Positions 7,668 to 14,549 of a DNA stretch of 19,014 nt are shown one piece after another. The stretch is from JASJHI01 sp033791105. GTDB taxonomy: Bacteria > Actinomycetota > Acidimicrobiia > Acidimicrobiales > Ilumatobacteraceae. Numbering within the stretch: position 1 is the stretch's first letter; the number at the start of each line of letters is the position of its first letter. The position numbers and the translations under genes are program-made. Location of the stretch: assembly GCA_033791105.1 (NCBI GenBank), contig JASJHI010000297.1:1-19014 (forward strand), read 5' to 3'. A model generated the notes under the pieces. It did not search any database, was not told where the DNA came from, and was given only the letters and a program-made list of their open reading frames with translations.

Positions 7668-8330
7668 TCAGCGCGGGAACATCCCCTCGGGCTCCAGCTC
7701 GCTCGGACCGACGTGGGCGTCGAGCCACGCGTTCATCTCGATCACGGTGTCCCAGGTCGAGCAGATCTTCGCCGGAACCTGCTTCGTGTGCAGCCACTTC
7801 GGCGCCCCGAACGTCTTCGACGCGATGAGGCCCTTGCGTCGTAGCAGTTCGATCCGCGGATGGTCCTTCGGATAGCCGCGCGGTGCGGTCTTCAGTTCGC
7901 TGATTGCGCCGACCTCGAACCCCCGCCCGAATCCGGCAACGATGTCGGCGATCTCTGCGCCAGTCGCTTCGGCGTCGACCGCCTTTCGAAAACGCGCGAG
8001 CTGATCCTTGGCCATGGCGTAGTAGCCGCACCCACACATCAGGCCCTGCGCTGACAGTTGGAAGTAGAAGCCGGCGCCACCCTCGGATTCGCCGTAGGCG
8101 CCCTGGTGCACCTTGTAGGGCGGCTTGTTCTTGGAGAACCGCAGATCGTTGTGGGGTCGGAACAGATGGAAGGGTCCGTAGTCGCCGAGTGCCTCGCACA
8201 GCTCTTCGACCGGACCCTTCACCACGTCCAGGTACGTCTGGCGATTGGCCTGCCAGAACGCCTTGCTGTTGTCGGCCTCGAGTTGCTCGTAGAACACGAG
8301 CGCTGCTGGCGGGATGCCGGTGAAGGTCAT
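7668..8330 (-). CDS. DUF2461 family protein
   Basis: 220 residues from ATG 8330. Family hallmarks are the N-terminal FYEQLEADNSKAFWQANR, then DLRFSKNKPPYKVHQGAY, and GAGFYFQLSAQGLMCGCGYY, ending in a short helical C-terminal part. The biochemical function of DUF2461 is not established. The protein looks cytoplasmic. TACCTT at 8337-8342 lies six bases before the ATG with no ribosome binding site, which suggests a leaderless message. It is downstream of the sensor kinase gene on the same strand (132-bp gap), but its own -10 argues for independent expression. Confidence 0.85.
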   Translation of the reverse strand: MTFTGIPPAALVFYEQLEADNSKAFWQANRQTYLDVVKGPVEELCEALGDYGPFHLFRPHNDLRFSKNKPPYKVHQGAYGESEGGAGFYFQLSAQGLMCGCGYYAMAKDQLARFRKAVDAEATGAEIADIVAGFGRGFEVGAISELKTAPRGYPKDHPRIELLRRKGLIASKTFGAPKWLHTKQVPAKICSTWDTVIEMNAWLDAHVGPSELEPEGMFPR

Positions 8331-8336
8331 GGACCG

Positions 8337-8342
8337 AAGGTA
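8337..8342 (-). promoter_or_regulatory. -10 element for leaderless DUF2461 transcript
   Basis: Minus-strand TACCTT is followed by six bases and then the ATG. This geometry places the transcription start at or next to the initiation codon, as in many actinobacterial leaderless genes. No good -35 is visible, so this is tentative. Confidence 0.35.
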
Positions 8343-8462
8343 GCGAACCCGTTCAGGCTCGCCTCCCCCAGGCGGCCGCTGGTTGACCGCGCTGGGCCCC
8401 TGCATCTGCCGCACAAGATCCCTACGACCTCGCCGGGCGCGGTGCCTCCGGCGCGCGGTCGT

Positions 8463-9806
8463 TCATGGTTGCCTCGGCAGCGTTATCCGGGCGCGAGCCC
8501 CGCCGAGTGGGGCATCGTCGATCGTGACCGAACCTCCATGTCGATCGACGATGTCGCTGACGATCGCCAGACCGAGGCCGGTGCCACCGGTCGCCCGGCC
8601 CCGCGAGTCGTCGAGCCGAGCGAACCGCTCGAAAACGATCGCTCGGTCGACGGCAGGAACACCTGGTCCGTCGTCGTCGACAGTGACCGTGACGCCGGCG
8701 TGGTCGGCGGTCGCACTGAGCTGCACCGCCGAGCCGGCGTGCCGTTCGGCGTTGTCGACAAGATTTCGAATGGCGCGCGCGAGCTGCGGCCGGTCACCCT
8801 CGACCATCAGCGGCTCGACGCCGGCAGCGTCGACCGTCACTCGACCTCGTCGCTGGAGGCGCGCGGCCTCGCCGAACAAGAGATCGTCGAGCTCGACCCG
8901 CTCGACGGTGAGCCCGAGTCGGCCTTCGTCGCTCTTCGCGAGAAACGTCAGGTCATCGACGATCGCTTCGACCCGTTCGACCTCGCTCACGACGTCGGCG
9001 CGTGTGCTCGACCACTCATCTGCGGATGGCTCGGAATCGGTCGTCTCCACGCGGGCGCGGATGTTGGCGACCGGGCTGCGGATCTCGTGCGATGCGTCCG
9101 ACACGAAACGGCGGAGCACATCGGTTCGTTCGGCGAGCCGTTCGAGCATGTCGTTGAGCGTCGCGGCCAGCCGCCCGATCTCGTCGGTCTGTGACGACTG
9201 ACGTACTCGGGCGCTGGTGTCGCCGCCGTCGGCGATCGTTTGAGCGTCGCGACGCATTGCCTCGACCGGCCGCAACACCCGACCTGTCAGCACCCAGATC
9301 AGTCCGCCACCGACGAGCGCGACGAGCGGAATGCCGATCAACAGCAGCCGTCGAACGTCGCTCAGTGGATCGTCGATCGGGTGCAGCTCGGACGCCACGA
9401 CAACTCTGGTCGCTCCAGGCTGGGCGGCTGCGATGCGCAGCGAGTAGCGCTCGACCTCGTCGTCCTCCTGGAGATCGACGACACCGGTGTATGCATCGCC
9501 GGGCGCGGCGTCGGCGACCTGGCGGGGGTCGTCGAGGTTCCTGCTGTCGAGGAGCGATCCGTCTTCGTCGAAGATTGCGATCGCGGTCTCGCCGCGGATC
9601 GTCGCGACGAGCGTCGCTGTGTCGGCCCCCGCGTCGGCTGTGCGTGCCCGGTCGGCGGCCTGCGCGAGCAGGGTCTGGTCGAGGTTGTCGGTCAGGCGTT
9701 GTTCGAGTAGCCGGTCGAAGGCGATGCCCCCGAGCGCGAGCCCCACGAGAAGAACGGCCCCGCCGATGAGCGTCAATCTGGTCCGCAGCGAGTGCACGAT
9801 GATCAC
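8463..9806 (-). CDS. Two-component sensor histidine kinase
   Basis: 447 residues from GTG 9806, whose GTGA overlaps the TGA stop of the response regulator, implying translational coupling. Order: TM1 about 10-30, an extracytoplasmic domain about 31-152 with an acidic stretch near 113-120, TM2 about 153-174, HAMP about 175-228, HisKA with phospho-acceptor His240 in SDASHEIRSP, then HATPase with N-box NLVDNAERH (348-356), G1 DDDGPGVP (378-385) and G2 GGTGLGLAI (407-415). All catalytic boxes are intact. It is the last gene of the redox operon and presumably senses an envelope or redox state; the ligand is unknown. Confidence 0.93.
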   Translation of the reverse strand: MIIVHSLRTRLTLIGGAVLLVGLALGGIAFDRLLEQRLTDNLDQTLLAQAADRARTADAGADTATLVATIRGETAIAIFDEDGSLLDSRNLDDPRQVADAAPGDAYTGVVDLQEDDEVERYSLRIAAAQPGATRVVVASELHPIDDPLSDVRRLLLIGIPLVALVGGGLIWVLTGRVLRPVEAMRRDAQTIADGGDTSARVRQSSQTDEIGRLAATLNDMLERLAERTDVLRRFVSDASHEIRSPVANIRARVETTDSEPSADEWSSTRADVVSEVERVEAIVDDLTFLAKSDEGRLGLTVERVELDDLLFGEAARLQRRGRVTVDAAGVEPLMVEGDRPQLARAIRNLVDNAERHAGSAVQLSATADHAGVTVTVDDDGPGVPAVDRAIVFERFARLDDSRGRATGGTGLGLAIVSDIVDRHGGSVTIDDAPLGGARARITLPRQP

Positions 9807-10507
9807 CGCCCCGCCGGCATCCCCGCGTCCGCATCGGTCCGTGGATCATCATCGGCGCGGAAGCGGTATCCGGCGCCGCGGATGGTCTCGATCCGATCCG
9901 CTCCCAACTTCTTGCGCAGCGAACGGACGTAGACCTCGACGATGTTCAGGTCGCCCTCGAACTCGAAGTCCCACACGTTCTCGACGATCTCGGTCTTGGC
10001 GATCACCTCTCCGGCGCGTCGCATCAGAAAGTGCAGCACGGCGAACTCCTTCGACGTCAGTTCGACCAGGTCGCCACCGAGTGTCACGGTTCGCACCGCT
10101 GGCTCGAGAACGACACCACCGTGGGCGAGTGACGCCGGACGCTCGGCGGTACCCCTTCGGGCAAGTGCCCGCAATCTCGCGAGCAGCACGACGAAGCTGA
10201 ATGGCTTCGTGAGGTAGTCGTCGGCGCCCGTGTCGAGGCCCTCGGCGACGTCGAATTCGCCACTCTTCGCGGTGAGCATCAGGATCGGAGTCCAATTCTC
10301 CTCGTCGCGCAGCGCCCGACAGACCTCGTAGCCGTTCATCTCGGGCAAGAGCAGGTCGAGCACGATCGCGTCGTACGGGTGCTCACGCGCGTGCCACAAC
10401 CCGTCCTGGCCGTCGAACGAGACATCGACCGCGAAGCCCTCACTCTCCAAACCCTTCTGGAGCGACTTCGCCATCGAGCGTTCGTCCTCGACGACCAGAA
10501 TGCGCAT
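9803..10507 (-). CDS. OmpR/PhoP-family response regulator
   Basis: 234 residues from ATG 10507. The stop of the upstream membrane gene overlaps it as TGATG. The receiver domain has acidic residues in LVVEDE, phosphorylation site Asp51 in AIVLDLLLPEMNG, switch Thr in LMLTAKS and Lys in DDYLTKPFSF. The C-terminal winged helix (about 135-225) ends in VEVYVRSLRKKLG and ETIRGAGYRF, the standard recognition-helix and wing motifs. It pairs with the downstream kinase. The CTTCAG direct repeat at 12727-12743, upstream of the first operon gene, has the spacing expected for a dimer of this family, so positive autoregulation of the whole operon is likely. Confidence 0.94.
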   Translation of the reverse strand: MRILVVEDERSMAKSLQKGLESEGFAVDVSFDGQDGLWHAREHPYDAIVLDLLLPEMNGYEVCRALRDEENWTPILMLTAKSGEFDVAEGLDTGADDYLTKPFSFVVLLARLRALARRGTAERPASLAHGGVVLEPAVRTVTLGGDLVELTSKEFAVLHFLMRRAGEVIAKTEIVENVWDFEFEGDLNIVEVYVRSLRKKLGADRIETIRGAGYRFRADDDPRTDADAGMPAGR

Positions 10508-11070
10508 CAGGTGGCCAGGCTCGGTGTTCGGGCACGTCGCGGTCGGCGCATGAGCACCCGGTACGTCGTGAGGAACACCGTGGTCAGTCCCATCGCTGCG
10601 GTGGCGCCGAGGAAGACGATGTTCGATCCATCGGTTCCCGCCGTGATGCCGTGCACGATCCCGGTCAGCAGCACGAGGTAGCTCAGGAGGTGGATGCGGC
10701 CCCACCAGCGTCGGGGCATGCGTCGCATCATGACCGACGTGAGCTGAACTGCCAACAACAGGTAGGCACAGATGATGCCCCAGGCCATCGGAAGCGGGCC
10801 GGGCGGATTGCTGCCGACGAATGGCACCAGCAGGTCGAACACGCCGTAGTCGACGAATCCGTCCAGCCAGAGGCCGACGAGATGGACGCCGGTGAACGCC
10901 ACGGTCATACCGCCGAGCCAGCGGTGCAGGGCGAGCAGCCACTTCTTGGTGGGGTTGCGTTCGAGATACCCGCCCGAAAGCAGGAGGCCCCAGATCACGG
11001 CGCCCCCGGCGAGGAAGAGCGACACGATCCCGCTCGAGCGAGCGACATACCACCAGAGTTGTTCGGTCAT
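10507..11070 (-). CDS. Ferric-reductase-like/MsrQ-like heme membrane protein
   Basis: 187 residues with about five membrane helices (about 10-32, 43-67, 94-114, 122-147, 150-170). Four histidines, His49/His63 and His127/His140, lie in helices 2 and 4 with 13-14 residue spacing. This is the bis-heme pattern of the ferric-reductase-like transmembrane domain (MsrQ/YedZ, NOX, FRE). Such proteins carry electrons across the membrane; a cytoplasmic flavin or a flavinylated partner normally supplies or accepts them. No cytoplasmic FAD/NADH domain is fused here. The ATG overlaps the TGA of apbE (ATGA) and the 3' end overlaps the response regulator. Together these point to a transmembrane electron-transfer module whose flavin part is supplied by ApbE. 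Confidence 0.82.
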   Translation of the reverse strand: MTEQLWWYVARSSGIVSLFLAGGAVIWGLLLSGGYLERNPTKKWLLALHRWLGGMTVAFTGVHLVGLWLDGFVDYGVFDLLVPFVGSNPPGPLPMAWGIICAYLLLAVQLTSVMMRRMPRRWWGRIHLLSYLVLLTGIVHGITAGTDGSNIVFLGATAAMGLTTVFLTTYRVLMRRPRRARTPSLAT

Positions 11071-11963
11071 CGGACGTACCGCTCGAAGTCGCCGATGTAG
11101 TGCCGGTCACCGTGGTCGTCGACGACCAGCGCGGCAGCTCGGCCGACATCGACCTGTGCGTCGACGCCGTCGACGACGACTTGCTTCGCCACGACCTCGG
11201 CCCACCAGCCGTGCGCCGCGATCACCGTCGTGGAGGCGACACCGACGGTGTTGTGTCCCGATCGCGGGTCGACGAGATGGTGCCGTTCAGTTCCGTCGGT
11301 CGTGGTCCAGCGACGCTTGCATGTCGTGCTCGTCGCTACGCCGCCCCGGTCGAGGGCGATCACGGTCGGAGCGCCGCTGCTGCGGTGGGGTACACGCACC
11401 TCGACGTCCCACGAACCATCACCGGGCCCCGATCCGCCGCACGCGAGGTCACCGCCGATGTTGACCAGCGCACCGCCCGCGCCGGCGGCGATCGCCTCCT
11501 CGACGAGCAGGTCGCCGGCGAGCCCCTTGCCGATTCCGCCGGGATCGAATCGTGTGCCCTCGCCGAGGTGGACCAGGCCCGTGTCGACGTCGACGTGCAG
11601 CTCGGAGCACCCGACGGACGGTGCCGTTGCCCCAGCCGCGATTGCCGCGCTCTGCAGACCATCGAATCGCGTGCGGTAGCCCTGTGCCTCGACCGCGTCG
11701 AGCACGGTCGGATCGAAGGCGCCGCGAGTGAGTTCCCAGCCGGTCTGCGCCCGGGCGACGAGCAGTGCCGTTTCACGAGAGACGAGATGCCATCTGTCCG
11801 GTTCGGCATTCAGGAGGCTGATCTCACTGCTGTCGACGAACCGACTCCAGCGCGCCTCGAGTTCCGTGAGGCGGCTGATCAAGGTGCCCATCAGATCGGG
11901 TGTGCCGCCGACGAGAACGACGTGGGCGGTCGTTCCCATCGCATGACCACGATGTTCGAGCAT
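11067..11963 (-). CDS. apbE: FAD:protein FMN transferase (ApbE)
   Basis: 298 residues from ATG 11963 with GGGAG upstream. ApbE moves FMN from FAD onto a Ser/Thr of a target protein in an Mg-dependent reaction. Visible motifs are HAMGTTAHVVL at the start, ELEARWSRFVDSSEIS, FDPGGIGKGLAGD (flavin/metal site), NIGGDLACGG and HHLVDPRSG. The length is normal. There is no signal peptide or lipobox, so it should act in the cytoplasm, unlike exported ApbE proteins. It begins two bases after the stop of the Pro-rich gene and overlaps the heme membrane gene. No FMN_bind-domain protein is encoded in the operon, so its substrate is not obvious. Confidence 0.93.
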   Translation of the reverse strand: MLEHRGHAMGTTAHVVLVGGTPDLMGTLISRLTELEARWSRFVDSSEISLLNAEPDRWHLVSRETALLVARAQTGWELTRGAFDPTVLDAVEAQGYRTRFDGLQSAAIAAGATAPSVGCSELHVDVDTGLVHLGEGTRFDPGGIGKGLAGDLLVEEAIAAGAGGALVNIGGDLACGGSGPGDGSWDVEVRVPHRSSGAPTVIALDRGGVATSTTCKRRWTTTDGTERHHLVDPRSGHNTVGVASTTVIAAHGWWAEVVAKQVVVDGVDAQVDVGRAAALVVDDHGDRHYIGDFERYVR

Positions 11964-11965
11964 GG

Positions 11966-12304
11966 TCAGCTCCCTTCGGTCGTCGTGACGGGCTCGGCCG
12001 GAGCCGACTCGATCACGACCGCGATCGGTGGGGGAGCGGGTGGGAGCGTCGCGGGAGGCACCTCGATCGGCGCGGTCGTGGATGCGGGGTCGGAGCCGAC
12101 CGTGGCGCCCGAACCGACTGGGGCCGGCATCGGGGCGGGCTGCTGGATGACGAGCACGCGTTGGGTGCGCGGGGAGGGCGGCGGCTGCTCGTCGGCCGCC
12201 GCACCGCTCGCCATCGCGCCCATGATGCCGATGCCGGCCGCGACACTCACTCCGATCGCAAGGATCCGCGCACCACTCGTGCCGCTGCGTGGACGCTCAG
12301 TCAT
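11966..12304 (-). CDS. Small anchored Pro-rich protein with SGAT motif
   Basis: 112 residues from ATG 12304, overlapping the previous stop by eight bases. A short basic N-terminus and one hydrophobic segment (about 13-37, ILAIGVSVAAGIGIMGAMAS) are followed by an exposed Pro/Ala/Thr-rich tail to the C-terminus. Residues 65-68 are SGAT, the core tetrapeptide that ApbE modifies in FMN_bind proteins, but the Asp usually four residues before it and the surrounding domain are absent. It is not a family I recognise. Its membrane segment resembles that of the upstream small protein. Position directly before apbE suggests a structural or electron-carrier partner of the heme membrane protein. A cell-wall spacer or sensor of the operon is an alternative. 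Confidence 0.72.
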   Translation of the reverse strand: MTERPRSGTSGARILAIGVSVAAGIGIMGAMASGAAADEQPPPSPRTQRVLVIQQPAPMPAPVGSGATVGSDPASTTAPIEVPPATLPPAPPPIAVVIESAPAEPVTTTEGS

Positions 12305-12656
12305 CGTCGCCGTCCTCGTGCTCGTCGTGGTCGTCGTCCTCGTGGTTGTCGTCGTCCTCGCGGTCGTCGTCGTACTCGTCGTGGTCGTCGTCGGCGTCGT
12401 CCTGGTATTCGTCGCTGTTCTCAGGGGCGGCGGACGATTCGGTCGTCGAATTCGGCGTCGTGTCGCTCTCCGCGACGGTGGTCTCGATCGGCACGACGTT
12501 GCCCTGCTCGTCGATGTACTCGACGATCACTTCCGTCGCGGGCGGCACTTCTCCCGACGCCGGATCCTGCGCCGCCGAGACGTACATCGCGCCGGACACT
12601 CCGGCGACCGCGAGGACGAGCCCCGCGGACGCTGCAATTGCAGTGGCGTTCTTCAT
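12297..12656 (-). CDS. Small anchored protein with Asp/His-rich tail
   Basis: 119 residues if started at ATG 12656, eight bases after AGGAG; ATG 12662 and GTG 12665 are in frame but too close to it. A hydrophobic segment (about 5-29) acts as signal peptide or anchor. Residues 30-79 are Thr/Ser/Pro/Glu-rich with EVIVEYIDEQGNVVP. Residues 80-119 contain 21 Asp, 6 Glu and 4 His, an extreme polyacidic tail resembling metal-buffering regions. No known domain is recognised. It is the first gene of the redox operon and the one nearest the promoter, so probably the most strongly expressed. Metal capture (iron, copper or calcium) outside the membrane is a reasonable guess given the ferric-reductase-like partner. 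Confidence 0.75.
   Translation of the reverse strand: MKNATAIAASAGLVLAVAGVSGAMYVSAAQDPASGEVPPATEVIVEYIDEQGNVVPIETTVAESDTTPNSTTESSAAPENSDEYQDDADDDHDEYDDDREDDDNHEDDDHDEHEDGDDD
12303..12425. repeat. GTC/GTCGTC low-complexity tract
   Basis: The plus strand is built almost entirely of GTC, CTC and CGTC units. It encodes the acidic tail of the minus-strand protein as GAC and GAG codons. Such tracts are prone to length change by slippage, so the tail length probably varies between strains. Confidence 0.6.
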
Positions 12657-12698
12657 GGTCATCACTCCTGTCGTCGATCCACCCGACTCGATGCCGAG

Positions 12699-12743
12699 TG
12701 GCTACGAGGAGATTGACCGGACGCGCCTGAAGCTGAGCTGAAG
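12699..12743 (-). promoter_or_regulatory. Promoter region of the redox operon with OmpR-family direct repeat
   Basis: On the minus strand, CTTCAG-CTCAG-CTTCAG (12743 down to 12727) is a direct repeat of two hexamers with an 11-bp period, the arrangement bound head-to-tail by OmpR/PhoP regulator dimers. A possible -10, TAGCCA, lies at 12704-12699, which would put the repeat at about -35 to -51. No normal -35 is present there, as expected for an activator-dependent promoter. The operon encodes exactly such a regulator. The repeat is seen directly; the regulator match is inference. Confidence 0.55.
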
Positions 12744-12804
12744 TGGTCCGCTGCTCAGGCGCGCGGTCGGCGGGATGCCCGCATCGTCAACGGCTGTCGG
12801 CCGG

Positions 12805-13344
12805 TCAGCGCCCGGAGTGAACGGCGGTGAGGGCTGCCGTCAGCGCCCCGACGAGTTCGTCGCGGGAGGGAACGACGTCGGAATCGCCGCCCACAGCCTG
12901 GAGCAGCGATGGGCCGAACACTTCCCATCCCAGTGCGAGCGCGTACGTGATCGCGGCCTGCAGCTCCGCTCCATCGTGCGCGAGCTGCTCGAGCAGCGGG
13001 AAGTCGCCCTTGAGGGTGGTCACGTCGACGCCGTCGAGAATGAGGCCTGCGATCAGTGGACCGGTTCCCGGCCGATCGACAATCACCGCGGCGACGCGTT
13101 CGAGCACCGCGCCCTCGGGGATGTCGCGGAGGGCCGTGCGAGCCTGCGAGCTGTGTCGGCTGAGGACGAGCGCGATCACGTCATCCTTCGAGCCGACGTA
13201 CCGGTGGATGAGGCCGAGGTTGACGTCGGCCTCGGCGGCAATGTCGCGCATCGAGACCGCGGACGGACTGCGTTCGAGGAGCAAGCGTCCGGCGGCGCTC
13301 GTCACGGCCTCCACGATCTCGCCGGCCGTTCGTCGTGTGGTCAT
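12805..13344 (-). CDS. TetR/AcrR-family transcriptional regulator
   Basis: 179 residues from ATG 13344. The N-terminal helix-turn-helix is SMRDIAAEADVNLGLIHRYV (31-50), followed by the family GSKDDVIALVL. The C-terminal helical ligand-binding domain is Ala/Leu-rich without a recognisable ligand type. No ribosome binding site is visible, so the message may be leaderless. It is divergent from the DUF1214 gene; two palindromic 16-bp sites in the 59-bp gap indicate that it represses that gene and probably itself. It ends 61 bp before the redox-operon box on the same strand, so read-through into that operon cannot be excluded. Confidence 0.92.
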   Translation of the reverse strand: MTTRRTAGEIVEAVTSAAGRLLLERSPSAVSMRDIAAEADVNLGLIHRYVGSKDDVIALVLSRHSSQARTALRDIPEGAVLERVAAVIVDRPGTGPLIAGLILDGVDVTTLKGDFPLLEQLAHDGAELQAAITYALALGWEVFGPSLLQAVGGDSDVVPSRDELVGALTAALTAVHSGR

Positions 13345-13364
13345 ACAGACATCATGACAGATAT

Positions 13365-13380
13365 GTAGACAGTCGACTAC
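13365..13380. promoter_or_regulatory. TetR operator 1
   Basis: GTAGACAGTCGACTAC: half-sites GTAGACA and, reversed, GTAGTCG, around a central GT. It overlaps the candidate -35 TAGACA (13366-13371) of the DUF1214 gene and lies upstream of the TetR start. Confidence 0.6.
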
Positions 13381-13386
13381 CTATTG

Positions 13387-13402
13387 GTATACAGTTGTCT
13401 AC
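13387..13402. promoter_or_regulatory. TetR operator 2
   Basis: GTATACAGTTGTCTAC: half-sites GTATACA and, reversed, GTAGACA, again with a central GT. It is 22 bp from operator 1 and covers the -10 TATACA (13388-13393), 16 bp from the -35. Binding here would block the promoter directly. The site ends two bases before ATG 13404, so the DUF1214 message has almost no leader. Confidence 0.65.
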
Positions 13403-13403
13403 C

Positions 13404-14486
13404 ATGACGGAAGACAACATGGTCGACACGAACGAAGCCGCCCTCGCCGAGGCTTGGGGGAAGTTTGCCGACGCACTCAAGATGATGGGCCTCGACATGC
13501 TGGCGTCGGCGCCGACCGATCCAGACCGAGTCGACGCGCTGCGCTTCCTGTTGCGACAGGTGGCGTACAGGGAAGAGCAGATGCTGGAATTTCCCCGCGG
13601 CAGCAAGCCCGAGTTCTTCTCCCCGGAGTCACCCACGCGGAAGGTCTTCGCCGACTGCCCGGACACGATCTACCGGCAGTTCAACGTGGCCGCGGGCAAC
13701 GTGTACCGAGTCAGCGGCACGCGCGGTGAGTCGCCGTACATTTCGTTCACCGCCTATCGGGCCGCGGTCGAGGATCGCGTCGTCGCGGACCTGCACGACG
13801 GGGAACTCGAGATCGCCGCCGACGGTACGTTCGAAGTCACGGTCGGGGGCCCGGCCGGCGAACCGAATCACCTCGACCTCGGCTCGGATGCCGCATTCGT
13901 CGTGATCCGTGAGTACTGCCACGATCGGGATCACGGCAAGCAAGCGACGTTCGAGGTCGCGCAGACCTCGCCCCAGCCCGGCCACCGTCCGGAACCCGAC
14001 GCGGGCGCCATCGAGTGGGCCCTCGGTCTGATGAACTTCGGTCTGGATTGGGGCAATGGCGCCACCATCCGACTGTCCGAGCAGTTGAGCTCCCGCCCGA
14101 ACATCATGAACGAGGCCGCTGCCGACCTCGTCTCGGAGATGGCCGGTACGCCGCACAATCACTACCAACTCTGCTACGTGAAGCTGGAGCCCGGTCAAGC
14201 CATGGAACTCGACCTCACGCCGCCGGCATGTCGCTACTGGAGTGTGCATCTCAACAATTGGTGGCTCGAATCACCCGAGTTCCGTGACGGGCAATCGGTC
14301 TGCATCAACGACGCCCAAGCCGAGCGCGAAGCCGACGGCAGCATCAGAATGCTCGTCGGGCCCGATGATCCGGGAACCGGCAACTGGCTCGACACGAAGG
14401 GCCGGACCGAGACGATTCTGCTCGCCCGTTACCTGCTGCCCGAGGACGAACTGCCCCCGATCGTCACCAACGTCATCAACATCTGA
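13404..14486 (+). CDS. DUF1214 domain protein
   Basis: 360 residues from ATG 13404; MVDTNEA at 13419 is an alternative start. The C-terminal half has the DUF1214 pattern RYWSVHLNNWW, then ADGSIRMLVGPDDPGTGNWLDT and a final RYLLPEDELPPI. The N-terminal half begins with a helical EAWGKFADALKMMG and includes DTIYRQFNVAAGNVYRVSG, found in DUF1214 proteins of actinobacteria. No signal peptide is seen. The biochemical role of DUF1214/DUF1254 proteins is not established. Many sit beside TetR regulators and lipid or steroid genes, as here. Control by the divergent TetR is well supported by the operators. Confidence 0.85.
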   Translation: MTEDNMVDTNEAALAEAWGKFADALKMMGLDMLASAPTDPDRVDALRFLLRQVAYREEQMLEFPRGSKPEFFSPESPTRKVFADCPDTIYRQFNVAAGNVYRVSGTRGESPYISFTAYRAAVEDRVVADLHDGELEIAADGTFEVTVGGPAGEPNHLDLGSDAAFVVIREYCHDRDHGKQATFEVAQTSPQPGHRPEPDAGAIEWALGLMNFGLDWGNGATIRLSEQLSSRPNIMNEAAADLVSEMAGTPHNHYQLCYVKLEPGQAMELDLTPPACRYWSVHLNNWWLESPEFRDGQSVCINDAQAEREADGSIRMLVGPDDPGTGNWLDTKGRTETILLARYLLPEDELPPIVTNVINI

Positions 14487-14549
14487 CCCTCCTCCTTCTC
14501 CCTGGGGGCGGGCGCCACGTTCCGTCGGCAGTGAGCCAGCCGGGGAGTG

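Noticed and set aside
11100..12716. Long plus-strand open frame opposite the redox operon
   Set aside because: Its protein is low-complexity and family-less (long Val runs from GTC repeats), while the opposite strand encodes clear ApbE and coupled genes. It is an antisense shadow of GC-rich coding DNA, as are the long frames opposite the sensor kinase (8058-9194) and the WS/DGAT gene (4417-5682).
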